Source of the DNA: Bacteriovorax sp037444575
Lineage (GTDB): Bacteria; Bdellovibrionota; Bacteriovoracia; Bacteriovoracales; Bacteriovoracaceae
Direction: 5' to 3'
DNA: 64,000 nt
NCBI GenBank assembly: GCA_037444575.1
Contig: JBBIME010000007.1
Coordinates: 248,001-312,000 of the forward strand
Positions 1-6,709 of the stretch are shown here, piece by piece. Numbering within the stretch: position 1 is the first letter of the stretch; the number at the start of each line of letters is the position of its first letter. Under the pieces are notes generated by a model. It had not been told where the DNA came from. It did no database searches and was given only the letters and a program-made list of their open reading frames with translations. The translations under genes and the position numbers were made by a program.

Positions 1-1126
1 GTTGAAGATCTTGAGGTGCCATAAGAAGGTCTTCTTTTCTTGTAGAAGACTTGTTGATATCAAGTGCCGGGAAAATTCTCTTTTCAAGAAGTTTTCTATC
101 AAGTTGAATTTCTGAGTTACCTGTACCTTTGAATTCTTCAAAGATAACCTCATCCATTCTTGAACCTGTATCAATAAGAGCTGTAGCGATGATTGTAAGA
201 GATCCACCACTTTCAATATTTCTAGCAGATCCAAAGAATCTTTTTGGTTTATGAAGAGCATTTGAATCAACCCCACCTGAAAGGATTTTTCCTGATGGTG
301 GAACAACTGTGTTGTATGCGCGAGCAAGACGAGTAATAGAGTCAAGAAGGATGACAACATCTTTTCCAGCTTCAGTTAAGCGTTTTGCTTTTTCAATAAC
401 CATCTCTGCAACTTGAACGTGGCGAGAAGCTGGTTCATCAAAAGTCGAAGATACAACTTCTGCTTTAACGTTTCTTCTCATATCTGTAACTTCTTCTGGA
501 CGCTCATCAATTAAAAGAACGATTAGAACTGCTTCAGGATGATTAGTCGTTACAGCATTGGCAATATCTTGAAGAAGAACTGTCTTACCAGCTTTTGGAG
601 GAGCAACAATCAAACAACGTTGTCCAAACCCTTGCGGAACAAACAGGTCAATCAAACGAGTTGAATAATTAGTTGGATTATACTCAAGATTGATTTTTTT
701 CTCAGGGTAAAGCGGAGTTAAGTTATCAAAGAGAACAGTCTTCTTGTGCTTATCAGGAGACTGAGAGTTAATTTCATTTACTTTAACAAGAGCAAAATAT
801 CTTTCACCTTCTTTAGGTGGACGAATTTCACCTTCTACTGAATCTCCTTTACGAAGACCAAACTTTCTAATTTGTGATGGCGACACATAAATATCATCGG
901 CACCTGGAAGGTAGTTATAAAGCGGAGATCTTAAAAATCCAAATCCATCAGGAAGAATTTCAAGGACACCATTACCAAAGATTGCTTTATCGTCTTTAGA
1001 TGTAGCTTTTAAAATGGCAAAAATAAGCTCGTGCTTTTTTAAGTTACTAGGGTTTTCGATCTGTAACTCTTCTGCCATGGTAGTGAGTTCGGCGATGTCT
1101 TTTTCTCTGAGATCATTGAGATGCAT
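1..1126 (-). CDS. rho: Transcription termination factor Rho (3' end cut by window)
   Basis: RNA-dependent hexameric helicase/ATPase that ends transcription at Rho-dependent sites. About 375 codons are visible; the stop lies beyond position 1, and the family is usually a little over 400 residues, so only the last part is missing. The N-terminal Rho domain (LREKDIAEL, then the RNA-binding cold-shock fold with GFGFLRS) is followed by the ATPase core with Walker A (APPKAGKT), the LLIDERPEEVTDM segment, Walker B (VVILLDSITRLARAYN) and the Q/R-loop region (GGVDSNALHKPKRFFGSARN). The ATG at 1126 has an AGGAG ten bases upstream. It is divergent from ruvX across about 220 bases. Identification is essentially certain. 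Confidence 0.97.
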   Translation of the reverse strand, partial: MHLNDLREKDIAELTTMAEELQIENPSNLKKHELIFAILKATSKDDKAIFGNGVLEILPDGFGFLRSPLYNYLPGADDIYVSPSQIRKFGLRKGDSVEGEIRPPKEGERYFALVKVNEINSQSPDKHKKTVLFDNLTPLYPEKKINLEYNPTNYSTRLIDLFVPQGFGQRCLIVAPPKAGKTVLLQDIANAVTTNHPEAVLIVLLIDERPEEVTDMRRNVKAEVVSSTFDEPASRHVQVAEMVIEKAKRLTEAGKDVVILLDSITRLARAYNTVVPPSGKILSGGVDSNALHKPKRFFGSARNIESGGSLTIIATALIDTGSRMDEVIFEEFKGTGNSEIQLDRKLLEKRIFPALDINKSSTRKEDLLMAPQDLQ

Positions 1127-1312
1127 TTGAAGATAACTCCTGTTGCGTGTAAAAATATATTAGGAAATAAAAAATTGAATTGTTGGGAAAAAACCGAATT
1201 TTATTGAAACCTCTTATTGATTAATTTCGGTGAATGGAGGGGAACATTTTTTGATAAGTCTATATTAACCTCTAACATTTTTCTGTCAAGAAATAAGACC
1301 TGATTTTACGAC

Positions 1313-1341
1313 TTGTGTCGCTTCTTTTTATGAGCTATAAG
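1313..1341 (+). promoter_or_regulatory. Probable sigma-70 promoter for ruvX
   Basis: TTGTGT (1313-1318), a 17-base spacer and TATAAG (1336-1341). The expected transcription start falls at about 1347-1350, at or next to the ruvX ATG, so the mRNA would be leaderless. This agrees with the absence of a Shine-Dalgarno sequence. The rest of the 1127-1349 gap must also hold the rho promoter, which I could not place. Confidence 0.5.
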
Positions 1342-1349
1342 CCTTCTAT

Positions 1350-1808
1350 ATGCTAGATTTTTCGACATACAAGCGTTTTAAGACCCTGGAAAATAAGAAT
1401 ATTATGGCCATCGACTTTGGCCTAAAGGTTGTTGGAACTGCTTTTTTCTGTCCTGGCCGAGATCCCTTTCCTTATCTTGGCGAGAAAATCATTTTTAAAT
1501 CCCAAAGTGATACTATTCATTCATTAAAAAAAATCATCGACGATGAGAATATCGAAGTTCTCGTTTTAGGAGTGCCCTATTTCATCGACGGCAAAGAGAG
1601 CGAGACGACTAAGCTCATAAAGAAGTTCGGTGAGATGCTCAAAAATTCTTTTCCTGAGTTGGAATATTACGAACAGGATGAAACTCTCACAACGAAAGCT
1701 GCTGAAGACAGAATGAAAAACTCTCCTCAGTTTAATTTTAAAATTGATATGACGATGATTGATTGTGTAGCTGCTACTATTATTCTGGAAGACTTTATTC
1801 GCTCTTAA
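1350..1808 (+). CDS. ruvX: RuvX/YqgF family pre-16S rRNA nuclease
   Basis: YqgF-family RNase H-fold protein implicated in 5' processing of pre-16S rRNA (family knowledge). The sequence shows the fold's landmarks: AIDFGLKVVG with the first catalytic Asp near residue 22, the strand VLVLGVPYFIDGKES, the DETLTT motif followed by KAAED, and a last Asp-containing helix DCVAATIILEDF. At 152 residues it is of normal family length, with an N-terminal extension of about 18 residues before the first strand. No ribosome binding site precedes the ATG, but a -10-like TATAAG lies eight bases upstream, suggesting a leaderless message. An internal ATG at residue 19 is an alternative start. Confidence 0.85.
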   Translation: MLDFSTYKRFKTLENKNIMAIDFGLKVVGTAFFCPGRDPFPYLGEKIIFKSQSDTIHSLKKIIDDENIEVLVLGVPYFIDGKESETTKLIKKFGEMLKNSFPELEYYEQDETLTTKAAEDRMKNSPQFNFKIDMTMIDCVAATIILEDFIRS

Positions 1809-1897
1809 ATTCTATTGTTGAGTAATTTTGTTTTTAGCTAGGAATTTATGGCCGCCTAGTTTGAAAGCCTCCTATCCTCTATTAACCTATAGATATT

Positions 1898-2929
1898 ATG
1901 AAAAAATCTCACATCCTTTTTTTAATTGGCGCGCCACTCTTTGCAATGCTTTTAGTGGCAATAAGAATTTATTACTCTGCAGTTGTTTGGCGATACCAAG
2001 GGCCTGATGCAGATTTCTTAATCAGTCCAAGTGAAAACTTTTCTTCAATTAATTCTCGCTTGCAGAAACAAAATCTCATTTCATCAGCAAGGCTCTTTCA
2101 TCGCTACTCTCAATTTAAAGGTGTATTAAATAAATTTAAAGCTGGTCACTACATCATTAAACATAACTCCAATCTTCTTGATGTTTATCGCACTCTCATT
2201 ATTGAAAAAGCTCAGGTGTTACTTTTTACAATTCCAGAAGGGAAGAACATGTTCGAGATTGGAAAAATGCTCGAAGCTAATTCAATCGTAAAATACGATG
2301 AATTTATCGCCTTAGCGAAAGACAAAGACTTTCTTCGAGAATTAGGAATCGAAGCTGATACTATTGAAGGGTACCTCTATCCTGAAAGCTATGACTTTGC
2401 TCCAAATCTTCCAGTTAAAGCAGTCATGAAAACAATGGTGAAAGAATTCCATAAAAAATTAGCTCAAGTCGATTTTTCTAAGACCACTTTAACGAAGAGA
2501 CAAGTCCTCATTCTTGCTTCCATGGTTGAAAAAGAAACGGGTGATAAAAAAGAGCGTCCTATAATCGCCGGAGTTTTCTTCAATCGCTTAAAATTAAAAA
2601 TGCGATTACAATCAGACCCAACGACAATCTATGGAATCTTTGAAAGGTACAATGGCAATCTTACAAAAAAAGATCTGCTAACCCCATCAGCATATAACAC
2701 CTACACGATTGCAGCTTTACCGATTGGTCCTATCAGCAATCCGGGAATCGAGGCGATCAAGGCTGTACTCAACCCAGCAACTCACAAATATCTTTATTTC
2801 GTAAGTCAGAATGATGGAACTCATATCTTCTCAGAGACCTATGAAAAACATGAAGCCGCTGTAAACAAGTGGCAAAAGGATCCCAAAAATCGCGAAGGGC
2901 GAAGTTGGCGTGATCATACTAACGAATAG
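1898..2929 (+). CDS. mltG: Endolytic murein transglycosylase MltG
   Basis: Inner-membrane lytic transglycosylase that cuts nascent glycan strands and so helps set their length. One N-terminal membrane anchor (about residues 7-25) is followed by a LysM-like region and the YceG catalytic domain. Diagnostic motifs are ASMVEKETG, with the likely catalytic Glu at 211, then VFFNRLKLKMRLQSDPT, IYGI, YNTYTIAALPIGPISNPG and YLYFVSQNDGTHIFS. The length of 343 residues fits the family. It follows ruvX by about 90 bases on the same strand. A TATAGA just upstream of the ATG and a weak ribosome binding site leave its translation signal unclear, but the start is fixed by the membrane anchor. Confidence 0.93.
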   Translation: MKKSHILFLIGAPLFAMLLVAIRIYYSAVVWRYQGPDADFLISPSENFSSINSRLQKQNLISSARLFHRYSQFKGVLNKFKAGHYIIKHNSNLLDVYRTLIIEKAQVLLFTIPEGKNMFEIGKMLEANSIVKYDEFIALAKDKDFLRELGIEADTIEGYLYPESYDFAPNLPVKAVMKTMVKEFHKKLAQVDFSKTTLTKRQVLILASMVEKETGDKKERPIIAGVFFNRLKLKMRLQSDPTTIYGIFERYNGNLTKKDLLTPSAYNTYTIAALPIGPISNPGIEAIKAVLNPATHKYLYFVSQNDGTHIFSETYEKHEAAVNKWQKDPKNREGRSWRDHTNE

Positions 2930-2944
2930 ATCGATTAAAAAAAA

Positions 2945-3238
2945 TTAGTGAACTTGCTCTACTGACTTCAATGTACGGCGAGCGTAGTCTCTCACAAGCA
3001 TGTCTTTGTCTTCTGATAAACGCTTGAGCGTTTCAATTGAAGTGCTAGGATTTTTTGCAACTTCGTGACGAACAGTAATTGAATTATGCCGAGTAAGAAC
3101 GTCCAGTATTCTTGGAGTTGAATTTTTAGATTTAGCGAGTTCAAGAGCAACACCAGGCATGTCTTCTTTTAAAAATTGAAACATCTTATCTTCATCTTTG
3201 CATTCTCGGACAAGTGCCAAATATTCTTCTGCGTACAT
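2945..3238 (-). CDS. Small LRV/HEAT-like repeat protein
   Basis: Short all-helical repeat protein, about 97 residues. At least two repeats resemble leucine-rich-repeat-variant (LRV) units: LAKSKNSTPRILDVLTRH and VAKNPSTSIETLKRLSEDKD, each with the N-x-S/T turn followed by a leucine helix, and a third, VRDYARRTLKS. Such repeats usually form protein-binding surfaces; no catalytic residues are seen. I chose the ATG at 3238 because GGAG lies six bases before it. A longer form starting at 3250 is possible but has no ribosome binding site. It converges on mltG with a 15-base gap. Function unknown. Confidence 0.7.
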   Translation of the reverse strand: MYAEEYLALVRECKDEDKMFQFLKEDMPGVALELAKSKNSTPRILDVLTRHNSITVRHEVAKNPSTSIETLKRLSEDKDMLVRDYARRTLKSVEQVH

Positions 3239-3378
3239 CTCTTTCTCCATACGGTGTTTCTGAGCTTTAGCCTATGTTAATCATCACTGGAAATCTTGTA
3301 AACTTTTTTGACACTTTTCACGCCACTTATGACTAGAACAATGACAGTAGATGACAGTTTTAATGGTAGTTTTTTCCC

Positions 3379-3408
3379 TTGTGTCAAAAACAAAATTCAG
3401 TGTACAAT
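3379..3408 (+). promoter_or_regulatory. Possible promoter for the DksA/TraR-type gene
   Basis: TTGTGT (3379-3384) and TACAAT (3403-3408) are separated by 18 bases. The start would leave a leader of roughly 100 bases before the GTG at 3515. A second TTGACA at 3308-3313 has no good -10 partner. The assignment is by eye only. Confidence 0.35.
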
Positions 3409-3514
3409 TATTCTGTTGCGTCCCATGCGTTATTTTATAACTTGCATGACACTAGTACTGAGCATCTCAATAAATATTTATTAAGGAAGAGAGCTCTAAT
3501 TCAAGGAGGAATGT

Positions 3515-3886
3515 GTGGAGAAAGCAAAAATGGAAAAGTTTAAAACACTACTCCTGCAGGCTAAGGTGAGAATCATGAACGGTGGTATTCTTCGCTCAAG
3601 TGAAGACCTGACTGTTTCTTCTGACGATCTATCTGATGAAGCCGACCTTGCTTCAAGTGTAATCAATCAACAAGTATCATTTAATATGCGACAAAGAGAG
3701 CTGGGTAAGCTTAAAGCAATTGATGATGCTCTTTATAGAATCGAGCAAGGAACTTACGGCCACTGCGAAGAATGTGATGAGGCCATTGGTGAAAAACGTC
3801 TAGAGAATCAACCTTGGACTACCCTGTGTATTACTCACGCGGAAGAGCAGGAAAGAGAAAACCAAAAATTCGTCAAAGCTGTTTAA
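3515..3886 (+). CDS. DksA/TraR family zinc-finger protein
   Basis: Small relative of DksA, the RNA polymerase secondary-channel factor. A helical N-terminal half carries the acidic DEADLAS segment that corresponds to the coiled-coil tip, followed by the zinc finger. The finger reads CEEC about residues 86-89 and then LCITH, so the fourth ligand of the usual C4 finger appears to be His (CCCH). The RL-ENQPW segment between the two halves is typical. The GTG start at 3515 lies five bases after a full AGGAGG; an in-frame ATG at 3530 is the alternative. A strong terminator follows. The length (123) is nearer to short DksA-like proteins than to E. coli DksA (151). Confidence 0.85.
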   Translation: MEKAKMEKFKTLLLQAKVRIMNGGILRSSEDLTVSSDDLSDEADLASSVINQQVSFNMRQRELGKLKAIDDALYRIEQGTYGHCEECDEAIGEKRLENQPWTTLCITHAEEQERENQKFVKAV

Positions 3887-3922
3887 TAAAAGTCTCTCTC
3901 ACAACAACAATTTCTATAAAAT

Positions 3923-3950
3923 AAAAAACCCTCCGCTTGGAGGGTTTTTT
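3923..3950. terminator. Bidirectional intrinsic terminator
   Basis: CCCTCC (3929-3934), loop GCTT and GGAGGG (3939-3944), flanked by six A residues and six T residues. It ends the DksA-type gene on the plus strand and the small lipoprotein gene on the minus strand. Confidence 0.9.
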
Positions 3951-3971
3951 ATTTTTAAATACACTTTTTTT

Positions 3972-4160
3972 TCAACATAAATTGCTGGAGCGAGAGTAAA
4001 ACTTGAATGACTTTTTCGGCTTTCCTTCTTGCTTAACTTCTTGTTTTACCCCTTGATCCATGGCCTTTCTCTCGTGGCTTATTACCCTGTTCTCGCAGGA
4101 AAATAGGCCCATCGAAATCAGAATAAACAGAAGGTAAAATCTAAAAAGTCCGTTTTCCAT
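3972..4160 (-). CDS. Small putative lipoprotein
   Basis: Sixty-two residues with a hydrophobic signal sequence (FRFYLLFILISMG) ending in the lipobox-like LFSC, so the mature lipoprotein would be about 40 residues, strongly basic and hydrophilic. It resembles the many short lipoproteins of Gram-negative bacteria but I do not recognise a family. GAGG lies six bases before the ATG, and the shared bidirectional terminator sits 22 bases past its stop, both arguing that it is real. Two unpaired-looking Cys remain, one at the modified position and one at the very C-terminus. Confidence 0.6.
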   Translation of the reverse strand: MENGLFRFYLLFILISMGLFSCENRVISHERKAMDQGVKQEVKQEGKPKKSFKFYSRSSNLC

Positions 4161-4266
4161 ACTATACCTCGCACTCCCATTCCGTTGAGATTTTGCCCTC
4201 TTAACCGGGCGTACTTAAAAACAAAGCAATTCTGAGGCCTAATTTTTAGTGTCATTTCTACACTGT

Positions 4267-4297
4267 TTGAACTTTCAGACTGGTTGTGATTTATAGT
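4267..4297 (+). promoter_or_regulatory. Possible sigma-70 promoter for the COG3650-like gene
   Basis: TTGAAC (4267-4272) is followed by TTTATA or TATAGT (4290-4297) after 17 to 19 bases. The mRNA leader would be about 22 bases long and contain the GGAGG at 4316-4320. Confidence 0.45.
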
Positions 4298-4325
4298 GCT
4301 TTAAGTTTTTCTGCTGGAGGTTCAT

Positions 4326-4688
4326 ATGAAAATCATGCTTTCCCTAATCCTACTGATCGCTCTTAGTAACATCGTTGCCGCTTCTCAAATTCCGGTTCTT
4401 TCATGCGTTGGAACAGAGCCTTTTTGGGATATCTCTACTAATGCGACAGGGCTTATTTCCTTTAGAGACCCGCTAGCAGAAAAGCGATACACAAAGGCGA
4501 GCATAAAAAATGCTGAAGGGACTGCTCCCGGATTTGCTTTTCAAATTGAAGCTAGGGATACAGCAAATGGCATCCTTAAGCTCAATGCTGTTAAGACTGA
4601 ATGCAATGATGGAATGTCCGATACTATCTATACTTACACAACGTTAGTTGAGATCGACGGCAAAATCCTGATGGGCTGCTGTCACTAA
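4326..4688 (+). CDS. Exported COG3650-like protein
   Basis: A 120-residue exported protein with a signal peptide (about residues 1-18, ending NIVAAS). The mature part carries the hallmarks of a small periplasmic family that I know as COG3650: CVGTEPFWDIS near the N-terminus, CNDGMSD in the C-terminal half and a final GCC motif. The four Cys residues suggest disulfides. The molecular role of the family is not established; members often sit beside envelope genes. GGAGG five bases upstream of the ATG supports this start. It is a single-gene unit with its own plausible promoter. Confidence 0.75.
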   Translation: MKIMLSLILLIALSNIVAASQIPVLSCVGTEPFWDISTNATGLISFRDPLAEKRYTKASIKNAEGTAPGFAFQIEARDTANGILKLNAVKTECNDGMSDTIYTYTTLVEIDGKILMGCCH

Positions 4689-4776
4689 AGTGGCTAAAGT
4701 TTATACAGCTCACTAAAGTTTTTTCGATCGTTTTCTAGACACTTGGTATAACCCGTTAATTTGATTGTTCATTCTC

Positions 4777-4793
4777 TTGGCCTGAAGCTTGCT
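4777..4793 (+). promoter_or_regulatory. Candidate sigma-54 promoter before the subtilase gene
   Basis: TTGGCCT (4777-4783), five bases, then TTGCT (4789-4793). The invariant GG and GC dinucleotides are 12 bases apart, as the -24/-12 class needs. The match at the -24 element is imperfect (CT instead of AC). The predicted start near 4804 leaves a leader of about 50 bases. Confidence 0.35.
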
Positions 4794-4816
4794 TTTTAGA
4801 CAGGAGAATATGTTAA

Positions 4817-4833
4817 GCGAATAGATAATTCGC
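4817..4833. repeat. Inverted repeat in the subtilase leader
   Basis: GCGAAT-AGATA-ATTCGC, a perfect six-base inverted repeat with a five-base loop, 22 bases before the ATG of the S8 peptidase gene. It could be an operator or an RNA hairpin near the ribosome binding site. Confidence 0.4.
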
Positions 4834-4854
4834 GGATCTAATTAAAGGAATATT

Positions 4855-5988
4855 ATGAACAAGATGACTTTCAAGAAAATCGTTTTAGCTCATGTGATTG
4901 CGACTATGTCATTTACGGCAATGTCTCAATCGGTCAATGTATCTGTTCCAAAAACAGTTATAGGAAGAGCTGAAGAAAGATCTTATTTTGATTCAAAGGA
5001 TCTCACTTCTCCTTATGTAAGCTGGGGAGTTAATCCAAACAATCCATCAAGCATCAATTTACTTGAAGCATGGAAAAAATTTAAAAAGAAAAAAGATATC
5101 GTTGTAGCTGTAGTCGATACAGGAATTGATCGCGATCACCCATTTCTAGAAAATAATATTTTTGTTGAAACAGGAGCTGTAGATCCAACGAACTTTGGTG
5201 TGGATTTCTCAAAGGATAAAAAATCAAAAGGAATGCCGACAGATAATCATGGCCATGGGACTCACGTTTCAGGGATTATCAAAAGTATTTATCCTGATGT
5301 AAAAATTCTCGCTTTAAAATATTACAACCCAAATGCTTCAGGACTTGATAACTTGAATTCAACAGTTGAAGCTCTTCGCTATGCTGTTGATCACAACGTT
5401 GATGTTATTAACTACTCTGGTGGTGGACCAGAGGCCGCGACTGAAGAACTTCGCGTTTTAAAAGAAGCTGAAAGAAAAGGAATTCTCGTAGTAGCAGCTG
5501 CAGGGAACGAAGAATCAAATATTGATGACAAAAGAAAAGCTTACTTCCCAGCAAGTTACGGTCTGAAAAATATTATTACTGTTACTGCTCATGATGAAGA
5601 CTTAAAGATTTTGAATTCTTCTAACTATGGTCATACAAGTGTAGATATCTTTGCTCCAGGTTACAGAATTAAATCATCTCTTCAGAATGGTCGCACTGGA
5701 TATTTAACAGGAACGAGCCAGGCGACTGCATTCGTTACTGGTGTTGCTGCTCTTATCAAAGCAGAGTATCCACAACTATCAACTGAAAAAATTAAAGAGA
5801 TCATTAAAGCTTCAGCTAGAAAGGAAGCTACGATGGAAGGGAAATGTGCAACAGGTGGTCGACTTGATGCTGGTTCAGCTTTAGCTCTAGCTGGTCAAGT
5901 TTCAGGTGATACTATGGCAGGAAGACAGCTAGCTAATTCAAATGAAGCAGCAAGAAAAGGAACAATCATTTACCGAATTGCGAACTAA
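4855..5988 (+). CDS. Secreted S8 (subtilisin-like) serine peptidase
   Basis: Subtilase of 377 residues with a signal peptide (cleavage near the MSQS at about 24-27). The catalytic triad is visible as D88 in VAVVDTGID, H134 in NHGHGTHVSG and S288 in GTSQATA, with the oxyanion-hole Asn (N218) in AAAGNEE. There is only a short prosegment between the signal peptide and the catalytic domain and no C-terminal accessory domain, so this is a compact enzyme. AAAGGA lies before the ATG; an internal ATG at residue 4 is the alternative. Secretion fits a proteolytic or predatory lifestyle. The 3' end overlaps the convergent zinc-ribbon gene by 23 bases. Confidence 0.93.
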   Translation: MNKMTFKKIVLAHVIATMSFTAMSQSVNVSVPKTVIGRAEERSYFDSKDLTSPYVSWGVNPNNPSSINLLEAWKKFKKKKDIVVAVVDTGIDRDHPFLENNIFVETGAVDPTNFGVDFSKDKKSKGMPTDNHGHGTHVSGIIKSIYPDVKILALKYYNPNASGLDNLNSTVEALRYAVDHNVDVINYSGGGPEAATEELRVLKEAERKGILVVAAAGNEESNIDDKRKAYFPASYGLKNIITVTAHDEDLKILNSSNYGHTSVDIFAPGYRIKSSLQNGRTGYLTGTSQATAFVTGVAALIKAEYPQLSTEKIKEIIKASARKEATMEGKCATGGRLDAGSALALAGQVSGDTMAGRQLANSNEAARKGTIIYRIAN

Positions 5989-6709
5989 TTATATCTTTAT
6001 ACCCTACGGCCATGGTGAGAACTGTGGCCGTAATAATGATAACTTTCAAAAGATACTCTACTTTAATCAGTCCCCACAAACGATGAAGAAGAAATGCTTT
6101 CTGCCAAGAAAGTTCCGGCTCAATTGTTATGCGAGCATTTTGAAGGTAAAGTAACAACTCCTGTCCGATCAAACTAGCATCATTTTCTTCCAACAAAGTC
6201 TGAATAATTTGAGGATGAACACTATAGCGCAATAATTCGTCGATTATTTCTATGCTTTCCACATAAAAAAGTTTTCTGTCTGAAGCATTAATTAATTCGA
6301 TTGAATTAAATGCAGATATCAGGTCGGTAAAGCGTTTTGAAAGATTGCGAACATAACTTTGTGCCTTAGGCGATTTAATATTTTCAAATTGAGGAAAAAA
6401 ACGATTGATAACATTTTGGTTTTCAATATAACGCTCTTTCATTCCGTAAAAGCTTTTAGGGCCAAAAGGAATTCCTATTGGATTATAGAGCAGAGATCTC
6501 CCACAGGCTTCACAGAGCTTATCAGAAATATAAACCGATTGGCAGTAAGGGCAGCGTTTTATAGGCTGATAGGCCGTCTTCGGAATGCGAAGGCCCTCTC
6601 GCTCAATTTGAAAATCATGATTCATAATGAAAAGTTTAAAGGGAAAACGATCTGGTTGGCAATTAATCCAAAAAAAATTACCATCAAGTATGCTTTCTAA
6701 ATTATACAT
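5966..6709 (-). CDS. Zinc-ribbon protein with C-terminal membrane segment
   Basis: A 247-residue protein of unknown function. A CPYC...CEAC zinc ribbon lies at about residues 53-69, followed by a largely helical, partly charged region and one hydrophobic C-terminal segment (VIIITATVLTMAVGY), giving a tail-anchored layout. The start is uncertain: the ATG at 6709 keeps a protein-like N-terminus but overlaps the lnt start by 20 bases, while the ATG at 6625 would leave a clean divergent gap. Neither has a good ribosome binding site. It runs convergently into the subtilase gene. Confidence 0.7.
   Translation of the reverse strand: MYNLESILDGNFFWINCQPDRFPFKLFIMNHDFQIEREGLRIPKTAYQPIKRCPYCQSVYISDKLCEACGRSLLYNPIGIPFGPKSFYGMKERYIENQNVINRFFPQFENIKSPKAQSYVRNLSKRFTDLISAFNSIELINASDRKLFYVESIEIIDELLRYSVHPQIIQTLLEENDASLIGQELLLYLQNARITIEPELSWQKAFLLHRLWGLIKVEYLLKVIIITATVLTMAVGYKDIISSQFGK
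6656..6684 (+). promoter_or_regulatory. Possible promoter for lnt, leaderless
   Basis: TTGGCA (6656-6661), a 17-base spacer and TACCAT (6679-6684) directly precede the ATG at 6690. The transcription start would fall at the start codon. No Shine-Dalgarno sequence is present. Confidence 0.35.

Noticed and set aside
4802..4824. Four-codon upstream reading frame with AGGAG before the subtilase gene.
   Set aside because: Spacing from AGGAG to its ATG is only three bases and the predicted sigma-54 start would fall inside the AGGAG; chance is likely.
6627..6689. Longer N-terminus for lnt.
   Set aside because: Starting at 6690 puts the Glu-Lys-Cys triad at nearly the E. coli positions and removes a basic non-membrane extension.
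6359..6700. Open frame on the plus strand opposite the zinc-ribbon gene.
   Set aside because: Its translation has no protein-like pattern, and the minus-strand frame has a clear CxxC...CxxC ribbon and membrane segment.
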